Assembly: GCA_900095095.1 (NCBI GenBank)
Contig: FMBT01000321.1
Span: 355,507-419,506, forward strand
Length of the DNA: 64,000 bases
Reading direction: 5' to 3'
Origin: Fragilariopsis cylindrus CCMP1102
Taxonomy: Eukaryota > Bacillariophyta > Bacillariophyceae > Bacillariales > Bacillariaceae
Below the pieces are notes generated by a model. That model worked only from the letters and a program-made list of their open reading frames with translations. It made no database searches and had not been told where the DNA came from. How positions within the stretch are numbered: position 1 is the stretch's first letter; each line of letters opens with the position of its first letter. This document shows, one piece after another, positions 23,100 to 33,442 of the stretch. The translations under genes were made by a program, and so were the position numbers.

Positions 23100-23472
23100 G
23101 AACAACATCAACGACAACGATGACGACGATAGTGATAGTAATGTTCTCGGCGCCAACGAAGTTGTAGCTGTTGCTATCCCCCTTCCTATCCTAGAACTTC
23201 CTCCTGTAGAAACCGTAGTTTATGTCGACGACGAACAGCAAATTGAACACAACGATGATGATCTGCTGCTCGGAAGAAGCAAGACCAGTAGCAACAACAG
23301 CGAGGACGGTGACGGTAGTGATAATAGAGTCGGTAGTTACAGTTGTTACCGTGCAGAAGAAGGCGACCGCATTGATAATAATGAAGATTTTGATGGCGAT
23401 GGTAATGGTGGCTGGCGTGATCTTGGTGATGAATACTACGACACTGATGACGAGGATTGTTTGGTCTTTTAG
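20080..23472 (+). CDS. HSF DNA-binding domain fused to a DUF6824-like domain and three HA repeats
   Basis: Two exons, 20,080-21,522 and 21,622-23,472, are joined in phase 0 by a 99-bp intron (GTAAGT...CTCTAG) and give 1097 residues. Residues about 46-160 form an HSF-type winged helix (YTFPYKLYDLM, VVSWSSDGKVFVI, PKYFGHNTLRSFDRQIKYW, GKSWKHPFF). A possible oligomerising coiled coil lies at about 300-370 (LQTKLAIINEQLDIVSKKA), and poly-Gln starts exon 2. A DUF6824-like domain spans about 531-624 (HDVVLNWDKLNHSGNEWYRQ, HGRFLK, YWTVVPNEEAIDKTLQAL). Three ~70-residue helicase-associated repeats start near 702, 776 and 847, each with YKKKxGDCNVP, LGxWVxxQRxEYK and LxFKW. The tail is acidic. Exon 2 has no ATG before the DUF6824 region and its frame is closed by TAG exactly at the acceptor, which supports splicing into one protein. 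A nuclear, DNA-binding role is inferred. Confidence 0.75.
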
Positions 23473-23910
23473 AGACGAGAAAGAGAATCTACGAAGGAAT
23501 GAAGGAAGGGGAAAATAGATGAAACGTGCAAGTCCATCGATCGACTAACTTATGAGGGGGGACGTTTAATGCAGACGAAAAAGAAAACGAAGAATACAAA
23601 TTTTACGACTGCTATTTTAAATTGTATTGTAAGTAGTCTATATTATATCGAGACACAATGAAACGATTACATTATAGTTTGATTACTAGCTATACATAAT
23701 ACTAGTAGAGTCGTCGTCGTATAGAATCGCTAAGGATAGGTTGGTTCGTTTGTTCAATGTGCGATTGATTCATTATCGAATGGAAGCGTGACGAACAATG
23801 TAACGAGAGTCTAGAGTCACCCGTTTTCTTCTTCTTTTTTTCAAATTGAATTCATTCATTACTGTTGGCATTGCTACATTATATATATATACATATCTTA
23901 GATTTTTGAC
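23473..23910. other. Intergenic between convergent genes
   Basis: 438 bp holding the 3' ends of the HSF-fusion gene and of 6PGL. An (at)n tract lies at 23,880-23,892. No further feature was seen. Confidence 0.5.
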
Positions 23911-25171
23911 TTAATTGTTATATTCCTCCCCAAGAGCGGAGGCAGCAGCCTTATCCATGACCCATGTAGCACTTTCACGTAATCCAACCGCTGGGAAAGT
24001 TTGTAGTGTTTCATCTGTGGAACTAACAGCTCTTTTCATACCAGCTGATTTCCCTTGTGGATATTTATCAGAGACACCACATGCCGCAACCACTATTTGT
24101 CTGGCATTTTGCATGACGGGTAAACTTAATGTAATCGAGGGCGGTTCTTTCATTTCTACTGGTAATACCCATGGACAGGATCTTGTTGTACTACCATCAG
24201 CAGATCCGACTAATACCTCCTCACGATTCGGATATAAGGATCCGATATGTCCATCATCACCGACACCAATTAATGCTAAATCAAAAATTGGTAATCCTGT
24301 CGTTGTATCTATTGGTAATTTATCAATACTCAACAACTTTAATTTTGTTTCATACGATGTTGCTTCCTGTATTCCATCATTAGTGCCATCCAGAACGAGT
24401 ACATTCAGACCATCATCGATCTCATCATCATCATAATCCTCCACACCCCAGGAATCTAAAAAGAGTTGTTTTGCTTTGGCATGTGTGGCTAATTCAATAT
24501 TATTCATTGGAACACATTTATGATTGACATAAGCAATTATTGTCCTTGTCGTCCATTCTTCTTTGTTTGGAATATCACCGGATAGCATTTTTAAGATAGA
24601 ACCACCGGGGATCGCTAATGCAAAATATCCACGTTCCTCAATAGCTTTTTTTGCTGCCTCCGTTACGATATCACGAATTGCCTGACCTGTTTATTAATAT
24701 TATTATTATTATTATGGAAATACATACATCATTAGAATGTTAATGACATATAATGTAGAAAATGATTAGGAAAAAGCTTTCATTATTTTTGATATAATGA
24801 AAATAAGACAGACGAAGACGGAGACAAAACAAAAATAAATCTACTACAGTATGATTCATTCAATTCAATTCAAGCACACAAATTATTATACAACAGTATA
24901 TGGGCGTAGTATGTATTTGTAGCTTACCAACTGCTTCCGCATCCTCCAATACAATAACCTTGTCGACAGGAACTGCAGGAGGAGAGGATAGTGCGGACAT
25001 CATTGTCATAATAGTAGATCGATCATTGCGAATAATATTCTTATGATGATGGGTATGTGGTGGTTGGTGTTTTAAAACAAAAGATGCAGATTCATCGACA
25101 AGGAGAGTAATAGTAACAACTGCAATACTAATGATCGCGATGACGATCTGTTTCATGATAATTATCGCCAT
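23911..25171 (-). CDS. 6-phosphogluconolactonase, predicted plastid-targeted
   Basis: Two exons on the minus strand, 25,171-24,928 and 24,686-23,911, flank a 241-bp GTAAGC...ACAG intron and encode 339 residues. 6PGL hydrolyses 6-phosphogluconolactone to 6-phosphogluconate, the second step of the oxidative pentose phosphate pathway. Family motifs are IALIGVGDDGHIGSLYP-like (LIGVGDDGHIGSLYPN, about residues 215-232), PSITLSLPVMQNARQIVVAA, and FALAIPGGSILKML near the N-terminal side. The length beyond the ~240-residue enzyme core is explained by an N-terminal hydrophobic signal (MKQIVIAIISIAVVTITLLV) followed by SAS|F, matching the diatom bipartite plastid presequence. Translation may start at 25,171 or at the second ATG, 25,156. 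An internal acidic loop (VEDYDDDEIDDGLN) is an expansion. Confidence 0.88.
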
Positions 25172-26928
25172 ACTAACTTAGTAGTACTAGTAGTAATTGA
25201 ATTATGATATGCTGGTTGTCCTTGATTTAACGGCGTTTTTTTTTGACGAGAGATGGGTATCGAATAATGAAGATTGACACAGTAAGTAGTCTCAGAAGAA
25301 GTTTAAATAGACACACTTTAACGTTTCGACCTTGCAAATTTGTTAATAGGTAGGTAAAATGGGTACGATAGGGATACTCGATATGCTGTTCGGGTTGGTG
25401 ATGATGGTGTGATCATCGATTTTAATGTGAACGCTACTGAAGTCGTACGTCAGCGCAATACTGTACGCAATGTCGACAAGCAAAAAGCAAAAAGATTCGA
25501 TTCATTCATTCATTCATTCCCAAAAATAAAATCCGAAATCTTTGCTTTATCGCCGCCGCGCAAACAAAATATAAATTGAGAACCCCCCCCCCCCCCCCCA
25601 CCCCCAATTTAAATCCAGCTAGTCGACCACTCCCGGTAGTTTATTTACTGATCAATAATGCAATGGATGCAGTGTGTTCAGATAGATGTTGTTGAGGAAG
25701 AAGTTGAGAGGGACAAGAAGGAAGTTATTGATAGCTTTGTCTCTACTATATCTTCTATAATTCATATTGAACGACTATATTGTTTGACTTGACTTGCACA
25801 AAGGTAGTTTATTTATTGATCAATAATGCAATGGATGCAGTGTGTTCAGATAGATGTTGTTGAGGAAGAAGTTGAGAGGGACGAGAAGGAAGTTATTGAC
25901 AGCTTTGTCTCTACTATACTTCTATAATTCATATTGAAAGACTATATTGTTTGACTTGACTTGCACAACTTGCACATTCCTGCTTTAAAATCATCAACAA
26001 CAATCACAGTAAAATATAGTATAATAATATTTGATTTATAATGTACTTGAGTCGAGTAGCTGTTACTAAGACCAACAGCCGATCACCAAACCGCAGGACC
26101 TATGAGGGCCCCACCTATCTATATGTTTACTGGTACTGTCTGTTATTCTTATTCAAGTCTGTTCATGGTATTTGTCCTGGATCGATCGTTGTCAGTGTTT
26201 CTTTGTGTTCTTTCTTTCTTCCTTCCTTCCATCTCCTAGTAAATTATCTCTCTGTACTGTGTGAATTCTGTCTAGTGCTACATCGTTTGTATCGTTTATA
26301 CTCTTGAATCCATCCTACAAATGACCTCACTCCATGTTCTGTCTATTTTTCCCACTTTGTAATGGCTAGTTCTGTGTGGATCATTCCACAGATTGGTGGT
26401 GCTGGTATTACTGCTTTCTTTGAAATCTCTTTGATGATTGATGATTAACTGATACCACAACCCAAAAAGTGGTCCACACAATCCAACGAGAGGGCAGGGC
26501 GCTCCTGTACTTGCAGGCAAATCAGAAGGATATCATACTACAATGGAATCAATCAACCTCACAGATAGGTTTCAGATGAGAGTTGTACAGTAGCAGGTAT
26601 TCAAGGTATGTAAGGTATGATGTAGCAAGCATAATTCATATTATATAATTCTCAAAAATAAAATCTGCCGTCTTGCGCCCTACCGTATTCAGTATGAACA
26701 ATCATTAAACCAATCGTCATCGATCACACATCATCATCTTTTTATTTGTACAATATCATCGACTTCACAAGACAACAAGCAGAAAGGCGAATCAATCGAA
26801 TCAAACGATGAATCATCATCATCATCATCGACTTACAAATTCTTCCACATTGCACCACCACTGTTTTTAATATTGATCAAGTCGACGACACCAAGTTACT
26901 GTGTTTTTGCGTGTAAAAATAGATAATC
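25172..26928. other. Intergenic, contains a 168-bp tandem duplication and a C17 tract
   Basis: 1.75 kb between divergent genes. Apart from the C17 run (25,583-25,599) and the duplication at 25,636-25,970, no feature is supported. An 88-codon frame at 26,041-26,307 has no convincing protein character. Confidence 0.5.
25636..25970 (+). repeat. Tandem duplication of a 168-bp unit carrying a small ORF
   Basis: Unit 1 (25,636-25,803) and unit 2 (25,804-25,970) differ at a handful of bases. Unit 1 encodes a 44-residue frame beginning MQWMQCVQIDVVEEEVERDK and continuing with KEVIDSFVST. In unit 2 a 4-bp change in the second half shifts the frame and shortens the product. The peptide could be a decayed exon fragment; no homologue is recognised. 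Confidence 0.85.
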
Positions 26929-28122
26929 ATGATGCTTTCTTATTCTATTCGTCGATTCCTAGCTATAATTTCCGTTATTGGAACGGTAACTATTGTGAAT
27001 GTCAATGCATTTTCTGTTGGAAGTACTAGTAATGATAACAATAACAGCAGTGCTAGAAGTAGTAGTGTTAATAGCATCGGTGATGATGGTGGTGTTGAAC
27101 CTCAGCTACAGCAAGAACAAACAGAACGAAACTTTATTGAAATTACTAGTTTAAATGTTCAAGCACAATCTTTACCTGCATCATTTATTGATAATTGGCC
27201 AACATGGGTCCTGGAAACAGATGGTTCATTAGAAAGAATACCTGATAGTAGTGACGAAGATAATGGATTTGTGACACCCACATCCATTGATAGTTTATGG
27301 CAACCAATTGATTTAATACGTCCAAAAATGAAATTAGCGTTGGGAATACATATTCGTAATGGTTCAATACGACATGTCTTTCCTGCATTAGATATTAGTT
27401 ATGATGGTAATCAACATCGTAATCGTGGTATGTGTTCTGTACCACGTGCCTATACATGGGTCGATTTTGGATTCGTGAATAGTATGGGTGATTATAATCG
27501 TTATGAATTACGTGTTTCATCTAAAAAGAATAAAGGAAAAAGTAATAGTGATAATGAAGATGAAAATGAAAATGATAATGATGACGAAAATGATGATGAA
27601 GGCAAAGCTGAAACCGAAAAATGGGAACAACTTTTATCTTCTTCTTCAATATCAGATACTGAAATAATGTCAAAAGCAATTGAACGAGCTGTAATCTGTC
27701 TTGCTGAGAATGACAGTTCAATAAATGATTTAGATGGTTCACATATTTTTCATGTTATTTTAAACGACAATGACAATGACAATGATGCAACAACAGTTGA
27801 AATACCGAAATCAAATCATGAATTAAAAGTAACAATGGTGGAAAAATGGGGAAATAGTAATAAGATTGAAAATGAAAGTGTCGATGAGGTGGAGGTTGGT
27901 ATATTACAAGTGAATGTTATGACGACAATGAGTGGATCAGAATCCGACTATTTACCGGATGTTTATAAACCATTATACAATGACGAGTCATTACGTAATC
28001 CATTATATAAAAATTATAAAAAACGGGTCCAAAAAACAAAACAAGCGCAAGCAGAAGCAGCAGCAGAAGAAGTACAACAAGCACAGAAAAAGCAGCAACA
28101 AGATAGTACGGAAGAACTTTAA
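26929..28122 (+). CDS. Predicted plastid-targeted protein of unknown function
   Basis: A 397-residue single-exon frame from ATG 26,929 (a second ATG follows immediately). The N-terminus is a signal peptide (RRFLAIISVIGTVTIVNVNA) followed directly by FS, the Ala|Phe junction typical of diatom plastid presequences. The mature N-terminal half looks globular: FIEITSLNVQAQSLPASFID, then NWPTWVLETDGSLERIPDSS, PMKLALGIHIRNGSIRHVFP-like sequence and SVPRAYTWVDFGFVNSMGDY. An acidic insert (DEDENENDNDDEND) splits this from a region with DTEIMSKAIERAVICLAE. The C-terminus has YLPDVYKPLYNDESLRNPLY followed by a Gln/Ala coiled tail. It looks conserved and foldable, but I do not recognise the family. The DEDE/QQ insertions resemble those of neighbouring genes. 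Confidence 0.75.
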   Translation: MMLSYSIRRFLAIISVIGTVTIVNVNAFSVGSTSNDNNNSSARSSSVNSIGDDGGVEPQLQQEQTERNFIEITSLNVQAQSLPASFIDNWPTWVLETDGSLERIPDSSDEDNGFVTPTSIDSLWQPIDLIRPKMKLALGIHIRNGSIRHVFPALDISYDGNQHRNRGMCSVPRAYTWVDFGFVNSMGDYNRYELRVSSKKNKGKSNSDNEDENENDNDDENDDEGKAETEKWEQLLSSSSISDTEIMSKAIERAVICLAENDSSINDLDGSHIFHVILNDNDNDNDATTVEIPKSNHELKVTMVEKWGNSNKIENESVDEVEVGILQVNVMTTMSGSESDYLPDVYKPLYNDESLRNPLYKNYKKRVQKTKQAQAEAAAEEVQQAQKKQQQDSTEEL

Positions 28123-28508
28123 TAATAAATAATATGGATCACGCACCTCTAGATAGCTAGCTAGAGAAAAAAGTTAATAAGAATTTGAATTTAAAAAAAA
28201 ATCAAATGCAATGTCTTTTTTTTCTAACCCAACGTATGAATAGAATAGCAACAACAAAATTTATCTTATTTTACTTTATGTAGTAGTTTTCATGTTCATC
28301 ATCGTGCCATTATTACTTCAATTGTTGCTGTTGTCGTTGTTGTTGCATCATATTTTGTTGTTGTTTCTATTTCTGTCTCTCTTCAACATGCTGCTTTGCT
28401 TCTTCAGCTGTTATTGAAGCTCAAATATTTGTTGTTGACATATTTTTCGTTCCTCTCTAGATCGCTCTCCAGATAATTTTGATTCTATTTCTTCTACTGT
28501 ACTCATTA
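28123..28508. other. Intergenic between convergent genes, with a decayed-looking short frame
   Basis: On the minus strand, 28,506-28,411 reads MSTVEEIESKLSGERSREER and then KICQQQIFELQ before a stop. With one frame change the Gln-rich coiled-coil sense continues towards 28,310. It may be a gene remnant or an alternative 3' exon; it is too short to call. Confidence 0.35.
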
Positions 28509-29813
28509 TCAAGTTAAATTTCCAGAGGATTCAAATTGCAGATTATTTTCACCAGACGACGATATATCTGTCATTTCATAACCAATTTGTTGTGATAATT
28601 TTGCATGTCGTCCTCCACCTCGTCTCCCTCCTTTACCACCACCACTACCTGTACGTCGTTTATTGTTTTTAGAATAATGTGATTTTGCAATGAATCCAAC
28701 TGTTGCAATCACAATACATGAAATCATTACTATAACTATCATAGAATAAGACGAATCTGCGCTTGTACTTGCACTACTACTACTACTACTACTACCATTA
28801 CTATCGTTCGTATCTTTATTGGTACTGTCTAATCTTGATTCATCACCAGTACCACCAGCATTTAATGCAGACGAAGACTCCTCCTCCTCTACTGGTGGCG
28901 TTTCTACTGTATTGCTACTAGTGGTAGCGGGTGGTCTTGTTGCTTCATTTTCATTTTCATTTTCTTTCTCCTCTTCTGGTAGACCGTCTCTTAATTCTTC
29001 CATAAATTCATCATTAGTATCATCATTAAATGCAGTAAGATCATCTCCATCAAAAGTAAAAAGATCATCTACTTCATAATCGTCATCAAAAGTACCAAAT
29101 TCATCATCATTATCATCATCATCATCACCAGGACCAAATATATCATCATCTTTAAAATAATTGGAATCAATTTCTTCTACCAAATCATTGAAATTATTTG
29201 GTGGCACGTCACCCTCATAACAGGCAAAATCCATATCCGCAAACATCCCTTCCATTAATATACTGATATTTGTATTACGACATTCCTTGGTATTCGCTAA
29301 ACATTCACCATAATTATTCACAATCACTTTAATGGTTTCCATTTCCATTACAATACAGGTAAATTCTAATTTAGTCGTAGTTGTGATCCAATAGCCATTG
29401 TTCGTACTACAAATTGATTCTAATGCTGTTAATGATTCCTCTGGATATCCTAATACCATTATAGTATTTCCATCCGAATCTTGTTGGTCATTATCAATTT
29501 GTGAATAGGTATCAGCATATTTATCACATTCATTTTCAATATCTGGATTATCTAGAAAAAAATTCACTGTCGAATCAATACAGGATAAAATTTCTTCATT
29601 CATAAATGGTACTACTACATCGCCACCAGCATCGCCAGCATACTCATCGCCATCATCGCCAGCATTATTCTCATCAACTTTGACGGCATCCTCAGTTTCG
29701 GCGGCATTAACAACGATGACGTTGTTATTGTTAATACTAATAATGCATATACTAGTAATGCAATATGCAATAAGTGAAGAAAAAAATAGATGAAAACTAC
29801 GACGCACCATCAT
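28509..29813 (-). CDS. Type I membrane protein, secretory pathway, unknown function
   Basis: A 434-residue single-exon frame from ATG 29,813 (second ATG at 29,810). It has an N-terminal signal peptide (LFFSSLIAYCITSICIISI, then VNAAETED) without the plastid Phe motif. The luminal part contains spaced cysteines (SCIDS, ENECDKY, ESICST, FTCIV, GECLANTKEC, FACYEG), suggesting disulfides, followed by very acidic stretches. One membrane helix lies near residue 360 (MIVIVMISCIVIATVGFIA). The cytosolic tail starts with basic KKNKRR, has a Gly/Arg-rich patch and ends in SSGENNLQFESSGNLT. This topology suits a cell-surface or cell-wall-associated protein. No family is recognised. The acidic and poly-Ser linker before the helix is low complexity. 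Confidence 0.75.
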   Translation of the reverse strand: MMVRRSFHLFFSSLIAYCITSICIISINNNNVIVVNAAETEDAVKVDENNAGDDGDEYAGDAGGDVVVPFMNEEILSCIDSTVNFFLDNPDIENECDKYADTYSQIDNDQQDSDGNTIMVLGYPEESLTALESICSTNNGYWITTTTKLEFTCIVMEMETIKVIVNNYGECLANTKECRNTNISILMEGMFADMDFACYEGDVPPNNFNDLVEEIDSNYFKDDDIFGPGDDDDDNDDEFGTFDDDYEVDDLFTFDGDDLTAFNDDTNDEFMEELRDGLPEEEKENENENEATRPPATTSSNTVETPPVEEEESSSALNAGGTGDESRLDSTNKDTNDSNGSSSSSSSASTSADSSYSMIVIVMISCIVIATVGFIAKSHYSKNNKRRTGSGGGKGGRRGGGRHAKLSQQIGYEMTDISSSGENNLQFESSGNLT

Positions 29814-31298
29814 GATTTGATTTTAAGGAAAGAAAGAGGAAAAAGATTCAATTTGAGTTGATATGTCTATCCTGTGTTGGAAAGGATTTCTTTTGTTCTT
29901 GGTGTCTTGCTGTTAGGTTTATTTTGCTGTCGGCAAGCAATACGGTAGGCGTTGGCTTGGGAAAAGTGTTAAAGCAATCAATATATGTAATAGAAGATGT
30001 GGTAGACGAGAAAGAAAAGACGATAACTAGATTTATTTAGATCGTGGCTCCTATAAAAACGTCGCGTAACGTTAGTTGTATAATATAATCTTGAAAGAAT
30101 ATCAAAATACCGTAGGACCTCCCTAATTAATTAGTTCGAGTGGAATTAATTAGAGGGGGTTGGTCATAATATAAAAATTTATGACTACTATTGGCTTTAA
30201 TTAACAACTTGTTGATTTTTTTCTCGCGCAAAAGGCAGGCGGCAACACAGGCAAACAACATTATTATACTGTATTTGAAATCCTCCAACGGAATAATTTC
30301 TCGAGTGGAGAATGTTTGTTTTAGTTTAGAACATACTACAAATACAATCATGCCATCGACGTGATCTCGTTAAGAAGATCTTGACCCCCTCCCAGTACTA
30401 TGGTGACCGGGGGGAGGAGGAATAAACGCATACACAACCACAGAAAGTGGTGAAGCGGCGTCACTTTTATAATCCTTCTTTTTTGCGTGACACTCAGCGG
30501 CAATTTTATTGTGTCCCTACAGCAGTTACTTTTATCGCAGGAGGATCATCAGAACCGGAATAAAATCACTCTCCTTTGTGTCGTTTTATTCTCATCACCC
30601 TTTTTATCGATTGTCATTGCCACCACCGAGGTAGAACAACAGTAATTGTCTACCTCGACACCCCCCCCCCCCCCACACACACACAGCTTCTCTGCGTGTG
30701 ATGTGAGGACTGTACGTCCGAAAATCTCCAGAAAAAACGAAAAAATCTTTTACAAGGATCCATCGAACCAGAACCACACAATACTAGTGTATCAATATCG
30801 ATGCGCTCGAACTAACAACAGTGTATGATCGTTCTTTTAGTGGTGCTGCATTTGTTGTGGTTTGAGTACCGACCGTACGATGATGAGCGGGATAGAAATG
30901 ACAACTGCTACGAATGGTATTTAGATTCGTTTCTAGAATAAAATAAATAATTTCAATTCAAGTAAAGCAGACAATAAAACAAAAGTTAAAGAAATAATAA
31001 TCTGTTGGTTGTTACGAAAGTACCTACGACTCCTACTAGCTAGATAGTGGAGTACATTCAAATAGTAAATCTACAGCGATATAATTTCAAAAGAAAATCT
31101 ACACTACATAATAATAATAATCAAATAGTAAGAAATAATACTATATCATCATTTTAGTTATTATTTCTTTATTTATTTTTGCTTTTTCTTATACACTGCT
31201 ATGCACCTCCTCTAATCTGACGACATGTTGTACACTCAAAAGAACTTACGTCTCAGCAGAATATATCGGTTATGAAAACAAACGGGATGCATGCCCAT
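29814..31298. other. Intergenic, no gene recognised
   Basis: 1.5 kb. An imperfect inverted repeat around 30,119-30,158 (CTAATTAATT on one arm, AATTAATTAG on the other) could form a hairpin. A C14 tract lies at 30,661-30,674, followed by (ac)n. No coding frame is convincing. Confidence 0.45.
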
Positions 31299-33442
31299 TC
31301 AACAAGACAATCGCCGCGCATATCTACGGTAACCGCTATCTCCTGCCGGTGCCGGTGAATGTTGTTCCACCGCTGATTTTTCGTTCTCATGTTGTATTTC
31401 GTTTGTAGTAGCATCATCACCGTCACCACCGCTACTTTCCTCCTCCTCCTCCTCCTCCTCCTTAAGTTGTTCTTTGATATTAATACTGTGGCAACTATTA
31501 TTAAGATCAATATTCGCCGTCATCATTTGCATTTGCATGGTGGTTGGTATTGATTTCTTCACAAGTTTCATGGTACGTGGTGTCAATAAATAATCATTTG
31601 CAAATTGTCGATCTTTTTCGGCACGATCTAATACCTTTTGTTGTCCATTATGTTCATTCTGACAATCTTGATATAATTTTGCAATCCTTTCATCATCATA
31701 GTATCCAAATTGTTCCTGTTCATCTTGCTCTATAAGTACAGTATCCCATGCCTTCAAAAAGATTTTTTTTGGGTAGAAAGAGAGAGAGAAAAGAAAAATT
31801 GATTGAGTGAGTGACTCTATTATTTATCTATAATGGTGACAATCAATGAAATCATTCGAAACGACACAAAACGACACAAACACACAAAAGACAGCATGAT
31901 TGTTTTCATTTTTCTTTTTCCTACTTATTCATTCTTTTTAATATAATAATATCTTACCATATGTTTTTGATGCCGACCAGATCGATCCACATATTTTTCT
32001 AATCCACGAAAACTATCCGCACCAAAGGAACCAGAAAAGCTACCATTATTAATCGATACAAATGATGATGTTGATGATGATGATGATTCACGAGCAATTG
32101 GTAGATGATACGAATTCGAATCCAAATTCTGTGTATTTGTAGTTGACGGCATCGGTGGTGGTGGCGGCGGCGGCGGCGGTGGGGATTTTGAAGAGGATTT
32201 TGAGGATAACAATAATTGTTTATATAATTCTTTTCTTTTGGGTGAACTGATCTTAAAATTAGTCAAAGATAATCGACGACTGGCTTTTTTAGTTCCTCCA
32301 TTATTTGGTACATTCTTTTTCGGTGACATGGATCGTCGTTGTTCTTTTCTTCCTCCTCCTGTTGTGGATGATGATTGTAATTTGTTGTTGTTTTTGAAAA
32401 TGTGCTTCCCATTAATATTAATATTTAATAATTTTTGTTTCATTTTTTGTTTTTTAATTAATTTTTGTTCTTGTTGTTGAATTTTTTTGTCTTCCTTTTC
32501 TTGTAATTCAATTTGTTTTTGTTGTTCTTTTTTTAATTCTTCTCGTTCTTTATATTTTTTCAATAAAGTGCGTCGACGATCTTTCATTTCTGCCACCTCA
32601 TCGGGTTGGATCCATAAATCACGATGAGTGACACTGGTAGTATCATCTTGCACATTCAATTCAGTCATCCTTCGAACTTCTTGTATCTTCACACATTCTT
32701 CAAATTCAATCGATCGACGACGTTGCACGGGATAGACTGATCCTCTCATCCGTACCGAATGTACGGTACCACCACGACCACCAGCTGATATTGATCCACG
32801 TCGTTTATCTACACTATCAGCACTATTATAACGTACTACATTACGTGTAGGAGAAACAGCAATTGATGATCGTCCTCTACTACTACTACTACTACTAGTA
32901 TCATTGTTATTGTTACTGTTATTATTGCCTGGTGGCTGTTTTAAAGAGGACCGTCTTGGTATTCGTGTTGGATTGTAATCATATTTTTGTCCACTTAAAC
33001 TTGTGGAATTTTGACTTTTACGCCTTGTAGTAGTAGGAGGAGGAGAAGAACGAGAAGGAGGAGGAATGGCAGTAGGACTACCGGTAGTGGAAGCAGGAGT
33101 GGGGGCGGCAAATGTATCATCTCCTTTCAATTCTAATTCTTCTTCTTCTTCTTCTTCGTCACTACTACTACTACCATACATCTGGTTAATAAAATCCAAG
33201 TCATCCTCAATAGAACTATCGTCATTCTCATTCTCATTCTCATTTTCATTAATACCAGCGTCGTCGTCGACTACTGTTTTCGCAACATCGTTCTTGCTGT
33301 TGCTGTTCTTTGCTGCGACAGGAGCTAACATAGCTACGATAGTTTCGTCGTCATCGGTAGTACACGTTGTATCGCTTAATGGGTGTGGCGATCGTGGCGG
33401 TGTCAAGCTATTCCTTACTGGTAATGAAGGGAGTTGATTCAT
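31299..33442 (-). CDS. Large diatom-type protein with conserved FEECVKIQEV and RGLEKYVD regions
   Basis: Two exons on the minus strand, 33,442-31,958 and 31,751-31,299, joined in phase 0 across a 206-bp GTAAGA...GAAG intron, encode 645 residues. The first ~230 residues are low complexity (Asn/Glu repeats, Ser, Thr, Pro). A conserved block near residue 240 reads RRRSIEFEECVKIQEVRRMT, then DLWIQPDEVAEMKDRRRTLL, which leads into a Gln/Lys/Glu coiled coil. After another basic and poly-Pro segment, SFRGLEKYVDRSGRHQKHM spans the end of exon 1 and continues in exon 2 as AWDTVLIEQDEQEQFGYYDD and IAKLYQDCQNEHNGQQKVLD. I recall the RGLE...VLxEQ arrangement from many diatom proteins of unknown function; it has no name I can give. 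Splicing is supported by this continuity. Confidence 0.75.

Noticed and set aside
26041-26307. 88-codon plus-strand frame
   Set aside because: Composition is not protein-like, it has no recognisable domain, and it lies in repeat-bearing intergenic DNA.
28411-28506. 31-codon minus-strand frame directly after a stop codon
   Set aside because: It has coiled-coil character but is too short and is broken; noted in the intergenic entry rather than called as a gene.
30119-30158. Inverted repeat as a bacterial-style terminator
   Set aside because: It is imperfect, not followed by a T-run, not at a gene end, and the host is a eukaryote.
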